This document shows positions 47,894 to 58,762 of a stretch of 64,000 nucleotides of DNA, in pieces. The notes beneath the pieces are model-generated. The model did no database searches and had not been told where the DNA came from. It saw nothing but the letters and a program-made list of their open reading frames with translations. The stretch is from Puccinellia tenuiflora (taxonomy: Eukaryota > Streptophyta > Magnoliopsida > Poales > Poaceae): contig QRDG01001746.1 in the NCBI GenBank assembly GCA_012064385.1, forward strand, positions 384,464 through 448,463, given 5' to 3'. Position numbers and translations under genes: made by a program. How positions within the stretch are numbered: the first letter of the stretch is position 1; each line of letters starts with the position of its first letter.

Positions 47894-47936
47894 CCAACGG
47901 CCAGATTCCCAGGGCACCCTTTTAAGTGCCCCTTCT
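47894..47936 (+). promoter_or_regulatory. LTR core promoter module (inner LTR)
   Basis: CCAACGG (47894-47900) is followed by a weak TATA substitute CTTTTAAG (about 47929) and then GCCCCTTCTTCCCC. The TATA position is poor compared with the sister LTRs. Confidence 0.45.
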
Positions 47937-49296
47937 TCCCCCTTTTGGTTTAACACTTCTTCCAATCTTTTGAATCTCTTCAAGCTCTCTCTCCTCCTTT
48001 GTTGCACATCCTTGTGAGCTTGATTCCTCTCAATCCCTTAAATGATTCTTGCCCAAACTTAGGGATTCAAGAGAGGAGATCTAGATCTACCATTCCACCA
48101 ATCAAATTCTCCTCTAAGTGAGGGGAACCTAGTGGATCTAGATTTGGGGTTGCTTTGTGTTCATCCCCTTTGTTCTTCCTCTCTTATTCCCCCCAAAGCA
48201 TTTGTTGCTTGGTTGGAATTTGGGAGTGAAGGACTTGACCACTTTGTGTGTTCTTGCCTCTTGCATTTGTTGCATCGGGTTGCTCTCCCTACGGTGATAC
48301 GTGAAGATCGACGTTGAGAAGCTTGTTACTCTTGGGTGCATTGTGTTCCCAAGAGCTTTGTGCCTCTTGGGTGCATAGTGTACCCTAGACGGTTTGGAGG
48401 TGCCGCGAAGACTTCGAGTTGTGAAGCTTCGGCACGAGTTTGGGAGCCCCCAATTGAGTTGTGGGTGTGTGCCCCAAGAGAAGTTGTAAAGGGCTCCGGA
48501 ATCCGCCTCGAAGGATTCCGATAGTGGAAGGTGAACCAATCCCTTGGGTGAGGTTCATCGGAGAATAGGGTGAGGCCTTTGTGGCATCTTGAGTAGGCCT
48601 CTTGTGGCGAGCTCACATACCTCCAACGAGACGTACTCCCTTAACAAGGAGGAACTCGGGAATACATCCTCGTCTCCGCGTGCCTCGGTTATCTCTATAC
48701 CCGAGCTTTTACTTATGCACTTTACATTGTGATAGCCTTCGTGCTTGAAGTTTATATCTTGCTATCACCTTGTTGCTTGCCTTGTTTAGCATAAGTTGTT
48801 GGTGCACTTTAGGTAAACCTAGAATTTTAGGTTGTTGGCTTTTTAATTTAAACACCTAGTTTTATTCCGCAATTATCAAGCCCCTAAATAGAAAAAGTGT
48901 TAATCGCCTATTCACCCCCCCCTCTAGGCGACATCCGGGCATAGCTTGTTCTTTCAGTAGGAAGGTGTGAACCTTTCCTCACTAGTGAATCGGCAAAATC
49001 TCCACCACCAAAAATGCAATAGACGATGCAACGAAATCCGTTTTCGGTGAACTTGGTCTTGTCATGACAAGCACGACAAGCACCAAGGCCACACCACGAT
49101 AAGAGCCAAATAAGAACCAATAAAGATGATTGCAAGAATATAAGGATGCAAAGATTTGAGCTCTCTACGACCGATATGCTAAAGCTCACTTGAGAGCCCC
49201 TCTTGATAGTACGGTTACCTATCCTAAAATCCGGTCTCCCAACTACACCGCGAGACCGATAAAATAGAAACCCTATCAATATCATACATTTGTCTT

Positions 49297-49500
49297 GCGC
49301 ATTCCACTTGAGTTAGATGATGACGATCTTGATCTCCTCTCAAGTGGATCACCTTTCTTTGCCTTGCACATTCCACTTGAGCTAGATGATGACGATCTTG
49401 ATATCCTCTCAAGTGGATCACCTTTCTTTGCCTTACGCATTCCACCTGAGCTAGATGATGACGATCTTGATCTCCTCTCAAGTGGATCACCTTTCTTGAT
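49297..49500 (-). repeat. Three tandem 69-bp units in the outer LTR
   Basis: Units start at 49297, 49366 and 49435 and differ at a few positions. Each contains CCACTTGAG and CTCAAGTGG as an internal inverted repeat. LTR copies A (around 285-345) and 45806-48956 (around 46090-46150) each have a single unit. Confidence 0.92.
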
Positions 49501-49785
49501 TACGCTCCGCTCGGTGAAGCCTCGCATATTGCTCCCCCATACACCAATATGGGAGAGACACTCTTTCGCATATCTTCACTTGCCCTTATCTTGTATGTTG
49601 ATCAATTTGCACTTAGCCTTGATCAACATATAATCTTCTTCTTTTAGCCTCGACTCCAACATATGGAGTTCAAGCATTCCATACGGACCAACACTGCAAA
49701 TATAACTCAAAGCACACATTAGTCCATAGAGATTGTCATTAATTATCAAAACAACACATGGGGGCAACCATGCACTTTCAACAGG

Positions 49786-50329
49786 TGACACCCCATATGT
49801 GCCAGCTGGTTGCGGCGGGGCCGGGACTTTGGTGCTAGTTGTCTTCTCCCCAAAAAGTCAGGAGATTTTCCTATTGTCCCTGATTTTTTGGATTCCCACA
49901 CTTAGGTATTTTCTGTGTTGCTATAACAAGTAGAAAACAACAACTGACACTTGTCACTGGGTTAATAGATTAGTCGGACAAAAATATTGTAAACTGAAAT
50001 AAAAAATATGGCAAAAGCATGTAACATTGATATAATAAAGCATAGATCGATAATAAATTATAGATATCGTTGTCTTCAACGACATCTTTTGCAGGTCCTC
50101 ACACATGTTGTCGCGTATGGGGGTGTCTATTCCCAACGGCCCCCCCAATGCTTTTTTTTAAACAAGTTTTTTTTCAAATCCGGTCGAAATTCATTGAAAC
50201 TGGAGATAACTTCACATAATAAAAGTTCACCGAGGCGTACTTAAGCATTATTATCCGACGCGTACTTAAACAAAATTGAAACTACACCCTAAATACTACA
50301 AATCTTTCGGCCTTGGGGAACTTCCATGA
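49786..50329. other. Unassigned sequence between the LTR nest and the gag-only element
   Basis: AT-rich in the middle, with a homopolymer T run near 50150-50175. No coding domain, terminal repeat or RNA gene was recognised. Together with 58763-59071 it is the pre-insertion host of the gag-only element. Confidence 0.5.
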
Positions 50330-50334
50330 CCGAC

Positions 50335-51703
50335 TGATAACCCCCAAGAGCAGGGATCACTGTAGCACCTCTCAATGTGGAAGAAGGGTATCGATCCGCA
50401 TAAGCAAGAAGGAAAATTTATCTATTCCCTACAACTAAAGTGTCACAAGTTTTAGTTGATTATACACTAAGCAAGTTTAAAGAACAAGATGGTTGGTTTA
50501 ATGGATGGAAGTTTAATGTAACAAAACAAGAATGTGAAAGTGTCCCAATCCTCTTCAATGCAAGAGGACAAGACAAAGGTGTAAACGGTGCTTGGAAATA
50601 AGGCCTAGGGATCATACTTTCACTAGTGGATACTCTCAACAATAATAATATAATTGAATACATAGATATTTCCTCTTCACTATGCTACCCCGAACTATCC
50701 TCTGGTTGGATAACGAACACCAATCCAATGTGCAGGGCTACAAAAAGCACACCTTAAAGTTCGTATTACACATCTATGAACACTTCATGCGGTCACTATC
50801 CGCATCCAAAGATAGTACTAACAAACACCACAATATCATAGAGACATCCAACACAAATAATAACTCATGATAAGTGTTCATGTAATCTTTAGTCTAAGAG
50901 CCACACACGGTGCACACACTGTCAACTTCACACCATGGGACAAAGGTGACTCCGGAAATCACATCAATAAAACCACTTGATTAGCATAATTCATAAGATG
51001 ATAAAGAGTAACATCTATGGATTCAACTAGATTACAAAGCTCATAATCACATAAAGATCACACCATGGGAGAGAGAGATAACCACATAGCTACCGGCAAG
51101 AGCCCTCAGCCCCGAGGGAGACTACTCCCCCTTCATCATGGAGACGGTGGAGATGTCGTTGGGGGAGATGGAGACCACCCCGGCAGCGCTCCGCCGGAGT
51201 TTTCCCCCTCCAATCTGTAGCTTCTAATCTCCGTTTCGGTGTTTCTCTGTTTGCGGCCGCCCCCCTCTAGAAAACGTCGGGGGACTATTTTTATAGTCGG
51301 TTTTAGGTCACGAGGAAGCTTCGGGAAGAAGGATCGACGCAAACGGAGCCACGAGGCCCAAAAGAGGTGGGCCCACGCAGCCAGGTACATGGGCCGCGTG
51401 GGGCACCCTCTTTTGGCCCTCTGGCCTCCGTTTGCTTGCTTCCTTCGCTCCGAGGTCTTTCTCATTCCAAAATAATGATCCCCGTAAATTTGCATCTCAT
51501 TATGACGTCGTTAAGGCCCTGAAATAAATAAGGAAAGAAATAGGGGTTTTCTGCCTGCGCAGGATTAATTTCATAAAAAGGGGAAATCATTATTAATTAC
51601 CAAAAATCATTAAATAACAGTAATATTCCCCTTATATGATGCAAATATGAATGGAATACAAGTATTATAGTGCAAAGTTCATTTATGCATTTTACATGCA
51701 TCA
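50335..51703 (-). mobile_element. 3' LTR of the gag-only element (1369 bp)
   Basis: It aligns end to end with 57385-58757. It contains the same GC-rich block (51120-51450) and short ORFs, which are not conserved genes. Confidence 0.92.
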
Positions 51704-51717
51704 ACATCCCCAAGCTT
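51704..51717 (-). other. Polypurine tract next to the 3' LTR
   Basis: The minus strand reads AAGCTTGGGGATGT immediately before the LTR start TGATGCATG. Close copies of this motif recur inside the element at 53384, 54073, 54132, 55261 and 57061. Confidence 0.75.
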
Positions 51718-54674
51718 AAATCATGCTCGTCCTTTAGTATGAAAGTGATAAAACTAACATGAACTTTGCAATATAATAACAACATGGATATAAAAGATGA
51801 TTGCTACTGCTACATAAAGTCAAATGATTCATTAATTCAAAGAAGTAGCAATATGCAAACAGTTTATAAAGTGATATCAAGTATTCAATGCAAGGATGTT
51901 CAATGATAGTTCACAAAGTGTAACATAAAAGATAGTAATATGGACCACATGTATGCAATATTATAAGTAAGAACATTCTACATTGGTCATAGAGTGAAGA
52001 TGAAAATCTGAATATAAAAGGTTGACACTTTGGAAAAGATATATAAATGAGTAGAGGTAAAACATGCATAAGTTTCATCTATCCTCAAAACTATTCTACT
52101 TAAGTTATGGATTGCAATGGTAATACTTGGTGTCAAGCTCTCATTCCCCTAACATAGCATGTTGAATGATTAAAGTTTAATGTGAAAGCAAATATGAGTA
52201 CTGGCCTTGATAAAGCAAAGGTTAGATGTCTCATGCCCCTTGAATACAAGTACCTACACCATGATTACTCAACTTGGGAAACAAAACAAGTTTAAGTTAT
52301 CGATCATTGTAAGTAAAAATGGTATTATCAAGAGCCTCAACTGGGGTACCTCTTGTCCCACGATATGGATCAAGCCTACATCAAAACAACAAGACAAACA
52401 AACATAATGAACAACCTCAACACCTTTTTTATTTACCACTTGATATAGCTTTTTATTGTAGGGTGTATCACAGAAAGTTCAAAATAGCATGTAAGTAAAT
52501 TTCCACCATGAATGATGCATGGCTTAGATTAGCGGCCCAGGTTTCTCTCTAACCATTTATACAAACTCATTTAAACTTACTCTATTTCCGCATTATTTCA
52601 CCATGATAAGCATCCATAAACAAAAGTACATGATATCAACTAAATAAATGATGGAACATGTTTAAAGCTTTGCATGTGACAGCACATATGGGCTAACTCC
52701 CAACCTTAAACATTTATCAAGCCACTATCATCATAATATTAATCACAATGGTTCATGTTTATTAAATGCAAGTAAAGTGTGCATCAAGTTCGCGAGAGCT
52801 TTTTAACCAACTTTTTCATTTAGAGGTATAGATAACACAAATAACATGATAAACATACTCGGAATAGCATAAAGCTAATAGGTAGATATGGTGGACTCAC
52901 TGGAAAACTTTGGTTGAAGGTGTTGGAAACATGTTTTTACTTGTTGGAATTTTTGGGCTAGCAAAAGGGAGAAAGATGACCATCTAGATGCATGCATGAG
53001 TGTCCATAGAACTAACTAATTCATGTCAATCAAGGTGAAATAACATACAACATCAAAACATGAATAAAAGATAGCTCATGATAAAACATTTGCAAATTAT
53101 TACTCATAAAGAAGCTCATGAATCATGCAACTATATGTGTCATTAAAAATCAGCTTAGACATCCCTTTTCCCAATACAATAAAATAATGCAAGATATTTC
53201 AACCCATATTTCCAGTAGCTTTCTCATATATAAATGATAGTGGTGGTCTCAGAACAAAAATCAAACCAAAACAAAAAACAAATAAAAGACGCTCCAAGTT
53301 TATGCGATAAAGTGCATTGATAGAAAAACAGAAGTTAGACGTGTGCAAACCGAGAGTGTGTAGGTACAGTGGGGTTGTCTTCACATCCCCAAGCTTATGG
53401 TTTTCACCATCCTTGGATACCTCTTGGTGCATCTCCTCTAATCCCTGTGAAAAAACTTGAAAACACTGTTTCTCCCATTTCTTTTCTGTGGGGTGACATT
53501 AGTAGTGATAGACAAATGCATTACTTGCTGCTTATAATCCTAAGACAAAAATTCATGTGAATGTCCAGAAAGTGTATAATGTTGTATGCCTATTAATAAA
53601 CTCAATTGGATCAACAAGATTTAAGTTAAAAGTTCAAAACATGCATCAAACAATATTGGACAAAATCAGTCCAGAAAACTGACAGCAGCAAAATGTATTT
53701 TTCTACCTGACTTACACATGTCTAAATATTCTGAAAAAATCATGCATACAGAGGATGAAAAGTTACAGTTACAGTAAAAATATCAGCTCATTCGGAGTTA
53801 CAGAATAAGAATTAAAAATCAAACCGTGCACAGACATGTGCTGGAATGAAATCTCCGCATGCAAAATAACAACTTTCTCAAGCAAAATGGGTAAAACTTG
53901 GCACTTTATTAAAAATTCCAGAAACTAAACTAAAAACTAAGTCTCTTGTTACAGCAAGAGGACACAAAGAAAATAAAAATAACCGGGTTGCCTCCCGTAA
54001 AGCGCTTTCTTTATAACCATATAGCTAGGCTTACTTACTCGGTATCAAGATGGTTGGAGTGAGGTGGCTTGGCATCCCCAAGCTTAAATTCTTGTACTTA
54101 CTTGATATATGTAGGGTGAGCCTAGGGGTAACATCCCCAAGCTTGAGTGTTTGTCCCTCTTGATCTTTGTTTATCACCCTCAACTCTTCCACTTGAAAAG
54201 TTCTCTTCACACATAACTCATCATAAAACCTGATTAGAGGGGTTAGTGTCTCCATAAATTAAATCTCTATAGATACAACAAAGACATATAATGAGTTTAT
54301 TATACACATTAGCTAATATTACCATGGTTTTTCATTGCTCTTTGATCAATAGAACCACACAAAACACAACTAATGAGAGTAATGCAAAATAAAGACAGAA
54401 TCTGTCAAAAACTGGACAGCACATAAAGAGTGAATTTTCAGAGGCACTTACGTTGCTCAAATCAGAAAACTTTGAACTTAATATTGCTGTCGTAAAATAT
54501 CAGGTCAAAATTCCTTTTCTGTGATTTTTAACATTTTTCGCAGTGAAGCTTAGGAATCTGTTTTCTGGACAGCAAATCAATATTGTTCAATCCCACCTCT
54601 CAAAAGAGGTTATCTAATGATGCTCACATAGTAATAAGAATTAAAATGCAAAAGAGAGCATCAAGAGAAAAATA
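51718..54674 (-). other. AT-rich non-coding interior of the gag-only element
   Basis: About 3 kb without long ORFs or pol motifs, where an autonomous element would carry pol. Three AAGCTTGGGGATG copies lie here (53384, 54073, 54132). Confidence 0.8.
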
Positions 54675-55017
54675 TTAAAAACATTTAAGTATAACCAACT
54701 TCCTATGCATTGGGATCTTGTAAGAAAATAAATCAATGTAGCATATAGTAATTAGCATAAGAAGGCAAAAGAAGTGGGACTTCAAAAGTTTCAACATAAA
54801 GAGAGGAAACTTAATATTATTGAGATATTTAGAGACATGTTTCCCTCTCTCATAATAAATCTCAGTACCATCATGAACAAACTGAACAACATAAGTATCA
54901 TATAAAGCATTCTTGTCATGATTCACATGCATAAAAGTATTATTATTATTACTCTCCACATAAATAAAATCCTTCTCATTAGTAATAGTTGGGAGTAAAA
55001 CTACCATAGCCATCATT
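54675..55017 (-). pseudogene. Downstream gag-like frame of the gag-only element
   Basis: An open frame in another phase from the main gag continues after its stop, with a recognisable segment FIYVESNNNN...YYERGKHVSKYL. It probably was the C-terminal extension of gag before a frameshift near 55018. Function unknown. Confidence 0.5.
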
Positions 55018-57159
55018 CTAATCATCATAAATAGGAGGCATATCATGATCATAATAAACTTTTTCCTCAATAGTAGGTGGACTGAAAATATCACATTCAT
55101 CATAATAATCATCATATATAGGAGGCATAGTATCATCATAAGAAATGGAATAGTTATCTTCCCAAGTGTGTTCATTTGTAATCATATCATCATCATTTTT
55201 ACTAGAAGGAGAGGTTTCAAATATATAATCATCAGTAGCAAAAGGATTTTCAAACACCTCACCCCCAAGCTTAGAGCTTTCCATATCATCATTGGAGGGA
55301 ACATGGATAGTACTAATAGTATAACAATTAATAACATCATCATTTTCAGAATTGGTACCAAAAAGATTTTCAATATCAAAAGTAGTATGCTTTTCCCAAT
55401 CATTATCACTACTATAAGTAACAGGCATAGGATCATCATCGAATTCAGACTCATCAGCATCAACTATAATAGGAGCAACATGCTTAGGGGAAGATACCGT
55501 TTCCTCTCTCCTTTTACTCCTCCTCTTCTTCTTCTTTCCCTCCCGAGGAGGGAGAGGCTTGAAAAGAGGCTTCTCCACATACCCTGGTTTATTGTCAGAA
55601 ACAATAGAAGAAACTAGGGAGGATTCCTCCTTTTCATTAATAAGAGTAAAACAAACATTAGTCCTTTCATATTTTGGTAAAGCCATTCCATCTTTTATGA
55701 TATTTTGTATGTAAGTGTTGTCATGGCAATTATTAACACAATAGAGATAACATCCATGCAACACGCTATTCATATCAAAAGCACTCATATCTAATGAAGA
55801 AGTTTTTCTTGATAACTCTTCACACCCCAAAAATAATGTAAGTTCATCATGCTGATTAGGAGCGATCATGTTATCACAAAAGTCTCTCGCAGTACTCATA
55901 TTAGAACCTGAGCATTGGAATTTGAAATGACCCTCTTCATTGCAAAGTTCACAAATAAAATGATAGAGGGCACAAACTTTTTCAGCAATATCACTTAGAG
56001 CTCTGTACCATGTTGTAGTTTTTTCATTCCTATGATGAATACAATATTCCTCTTCGATTTTATTCTTTTCACAAGGTCTAAGTGCTCCGCAAAAATTAAC
56101 ATGCTTATAAGAAATAGTATTTTCAGAAGTTTGAGCATGTTTATTGCAATCATTAGTAACAATTTCATTTTCCATGAAAGTGTCTTTGAAAGGTTCATGA
56201 TACAATTCCCAATTTTCTTTAGGAATATTAATATGAGAAGCAAAGGTTTTACAGCAATCAACAAAAATTTGAGAATCAAGACCAAATTTAGCACTAAGCC
56301 CATGAAAATTAGCAGTTTCAGTGAAAGACTTAATGCAATCATACTCATAGTTTATACCTGATTCTTTACCTTTGTCGTTCTCCCAATCTTCGGTATTGCG
56401 TTGAATTGTTTCAAGAAGATCCCATTTAGCTTCAACCTTCTTGCTTGTGAAAGAACCCTCTGAACAGGCATCTAGATAATCCTTGTAATGACCTGAAAGC
56501 CTTGCATAAAAATTAGTAACAATTATTTCCTTAGGAAGCTCATGGTTAGGACATTTGAGTATTAATGTTTTCAGTCTTCCCCAAGATTGAGCAATGCTTT
56601 CTCCCTCATGAGGATAAAAATTGAAAATGTAACTCCTAGCTAGATGCACTTCATGAAGAGGATTGAATTTCGAGTAAAAGAGAGATTCAAGTTGTTTCCA
56701 ATTCGAAGGACGATCATCCAGCATCCTATACCACTCCTTTGCTTTGTCCTTAAGTGAAAATGGAAATAATTTCCTCATGACATCTTCTCTTGATAAACCT
56801 GCAACCTTAAACAACTCACAAAGTTCTGTAAGTTTCAACAAGTGATCATGTGGATGGACTTTTCCATCCCCTGCATAACGTTCATCCATAACCATTTCAA
56901 CAATTTCCATAGATATTTCAAAAGGAATACTTTCAGTAGGTGGATTTAGAACATCAGAAGCATCATTAGAATTATCACATATGGGAGACAAATTATTATC
57001 AGAGCAGATTTTTTTCTCCAAAGCTGGGGAACTAAAAAGATCATTTTCATATAAACTAGCTTCCCCAAGCTTAGACTTTTCCATAGCATTAGGAATAATG
57101 GTGTTCAAAGAATTCATGCTAATAGCATTGCCATCACTATTATGAAAACAAACTCCCAT
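55018..57159 (-). CDS. Gag polyprotein of the non-autonomous Gypsy-like element (713 aa)
   Basis: ATG at 57159 is the first in frame after a leader of about 225 bp. A retrotransposon gag domain spans about residues 90-260 (LFPFSLKDKAKEWYRML, the core of plant Gypsy gag). One CCHC knuckle, CELCNEEGHFKFQC, is at about residue 410. An acidic Asp/Tyr-rich C-terminus has repeats of MPPIYDD. No protease motif follows. The frame has no internal stop, so a capsid protein may still be encoded. Confidence 0.85.
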   Translation of the reverse strand: MGVCFHNSDGNAISMNSLNTIIPNAMEKSKLGEASLYENDLFSSPALEKKICSDNNLSPICDNSNDASDVLNPPTESIPFEISMEIVEMVMDERYAGDGKVHPHDHLLKLTELCELFKVAGLSREDVMRKLFPFSLKDKAKEWYRMLDDRPSNWKQLESLFYSKFNPLHEVHLARSYIFNFYPHEGESIAQSWGRLKTLILKCPNHELPKEIIVTNFYARLSGHYKDYLDACSEGSFTSKKVEAKWDLLETIQRNTEDWENDKGKESGINYEYDCIKSFTETANFHGLSAKFGLDSQIFVDCCKTFASHINIPKENWELYHEPFKDTFMENEIVTNDCNKHAQTSENTISYKHVNFCGALRPCEKNKIEEEYCIHHRNEKTTTWYRALSDIAEKVCALYHFICELCNEEGHFKFQCSGSNMSTARDFCDNMIAPNQHDELTLFLGCEELSRKTSSLDMSAFDMNSVLHGCYLYCVNNCHDNTYIQNIIKDGMALPKYERTNVCFTLINEKEESSLVSSIVSDNKPGYVEKPLFKPLPPREGKKKKRRSKRREETVSSPKHVAPIIVDADESEFDDDPMPVTYSSDNDWEKHTTFDIENLFGTNSENDDVINCYTISTIHVPSNDDMESSKLGGEVFENPFATDDYIFETSPSSKNDDDMITNEHTWEDNYSISYDDTMPPIYDDYYDECDIFSPPTIEEKVYYDHDMPPIYDD

Positions 57160-57357
57160 TGGTTTAATTATCTCTTCAAAAGCATCATGTCCTAATTCAA
57201 TAAAAAGTTCATAAAGATCTCTATTTTTTTGTTGTTTTCCATTTTCTATTTTTTTTGGGTTTTTGATAAATGCAAAACTGAAAGTAAAACTAAACTAAAT
57301 GCAAAACTGAAAATAAATATCTAGTGCAAACAAGAATAGAAACTTAAGCGCTATGCT

Positions 57358-57374
57358 CCCCGGCAACAGCGCCA
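57358..57374 (-). other. Primer binding site for tRNA-Asp
   Basis: The minus strand reads TGGCGCTGTTGCCGGGG, the complement of the plant tRNA-Asp 3' end with one mismatch. It lies 10 bp inside the 5' LTR boundary. Confidence 0.8.
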
Positions 57375-57384
57375 GAAAAGTACT

Positions 57385-58757
57385 TGATAACCCCCCAAGA
57401 GCAGGGGATCACTGTAGCACCTCTCAATGTGGAAGAAGGGTATCGATCCGCATAAGCAAGAAGCAAAATTTATCTATTCCCTACAACTAAAGTGTCACAA
57501 GTTTTAGTTGATTATGCACTAAACAAGTTTAAAGAACAAGATGGTTGATTTAATGGATGGAAGTTTAATGTAACAAAACAAGAATGTGAAAGTGTCCCAA
57601 TCCTCTTCAATGCAAGAGGACAAGATAAAGGTGTAAACGGTGCTTGGAAATAAGGCCTAGGGATCATACTTTCACTAGTGGATACTCTCAACAATAATAA
57701 TATAATTGAATATATAGATATTTCCTCTTCACTATGTGTCGTGGTATGAACCGACGGTTGGATAACGAACACCAATCCAATGTGTAGGGCTACAAAAAGC
57801 ACACCTTAAAGTTCGTATTACACATCTATGGACACTTCATGCGGTCACTATCCGCATCCAAAGATAGTACTAACAAACACCACAATATCATAGAGACATC
57901 CAACACAAATAATAACTCATGATAAGTATTCATATAATCTTTAGCCTAAGAGCCACACACGGTGCACACACTGTCAACTTCACACCATGGGACAAAGGTG
58001 ACTCCGGAAATCACATCAATAAAACCACTTGAGTAGCATAATTCATAAGATGATGAAGAGTAACATCTATGGATTCAACTAGATTACAATGCTCATGATC
58101 ACATAAAGATCACACCATGGGAGAGAGAGATAAACCACATAGCTACCGGCAAGAGCCCTCAGTCCCGAGGGAGACTACTCACCCTTCATCATGGAGACAG
58201 TGGAGATGTCGTTGGGGGAGATGGAGACCACCCCGGCAGCGCTCCGCCGGAGTTTTCCCCCTCCAATCTGCAGCTTCTGATCTCCGTTTCGGTGTTTCTC
58301 TGTTTACGGCCGCCCCCCTCTGGAAAACGTCGGGGGACTATTTTTATAGTCGGTTTTAGGTCACGAGGAAGCTTCGGGAAGAAGGATCGGCGCAAACGGA
58401 GGCACGAGGCCCAAAAGTGTTGGGCCCACGCGACCAGGTACAGGGGCCGCGTGGGGCACCCTCTTTTGGCCCTCCGGCCTCCGTTTGCTTGCTTCCTTCG
58501 CTCCGAGGTCTTCCTCCTTCCAAAATAATGATCCCCGTAAATTTGCAGCTCATTATGACATCGTTAAGGCCCTGAAATAAATAAGGAAAGAAATAGGGGT
58601 TTTCTGCCTGCGTAGGATTAATTTCATAAAAGGGGAAATCATTATTAATTACCAAAAATCATTAAATAACAGTAATATATACCCCTTATATGATGCAAAT
58701 ATGAATGGAATATAAGTATTATAGTGCAAAGTTCATGTATGCATTTTATATGCATCA
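57385..58757 (-). mobile_element. 5' LTR of the gag-only element (1373 bp)
   Basis: Boundaries TGATAACCCCCC (57385) and TGCATCA (58757), adjoining the TSD CCGAC on the right and the PBS region on the left. Confidence 0.92.
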
Positions 58758-58762
58758 CCGAC

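Larger units (their letters stand above)
45806..48956 (+). mobile_element. Solo LTR (inner), same family, plus orientation
   Basis: Perfect TSD GTAGG (45801-45805 and 48957-48961) inside the outer LTR. Ends TGAAAGTGCATGG...TTCTTTCA. Without the hAT insertion and its duplicated target it is about 2.39 kb. The stretch 48440-48690 is nearly identical to 8340-8590 in the Copia LTR, linking it to that coding element. No internal domain is present. Confidence 0.93.
44154..49780 (-). mobile_element. Solo LTR (outer), SIRE/Maximus-like Copia family, minus orientation
   Basis: Perfect 5-bp TSD ACAGG at 44149-44153 and 49781-49785. The minus-strand LTR starts TGAAAGTGCATGG at 49780 and ends TTCCA at 44154 (the terminal CA dinucleotide is retained; sister LTRs end CTTTCA). 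Removing the inner insertion and one TSD leaves about 2.47 kb. No PBS or coding sequence is inside, so it is a solo LTR. Confidence 0.92.
50335..58757 (-). mobile_element. Complete non-autonomous, gag-only Gypsy-like LTR retrotransposon
   Basis: Two LTRs (57385-58757 as 5', 50335-51703 as 3') start TGATAACCCCC and end TGCATCA. The perfect TSD CCGAC flanks the element (50330-50334 and 58758-58762). On the minus strand come LTR, tRNA-Asp PBS, a short leader, a 713-codon gag, a further gag-like frame, about 3 kb of AT-rich non-coding DNA, a purine tract and the 3' LTR. No protease, RT, RNase H or integrase is present in any frame, so enzymes must have come from a partner. The LTRs are close in sequence apart from one local difference near 50683-50705, which suggests a fairly recent insertion. 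Confidence 0.92.

Noticed and set aside
45806..48956. TGAAAG...CTTTCA ends read as short TIRs of a DNA transposon
   Set aside because: The 5-bp TSD, TG...CA ends and the matching LTR with a PBS at 7476-8804 show that it is an LTR.
49297..49500. Three regular 69-bp repeats could be taken for a CRISPR-like array
   Set aside because: The units are contiguous without spacers, lie inside an LTR, and the genome is a plant nuclear genome.
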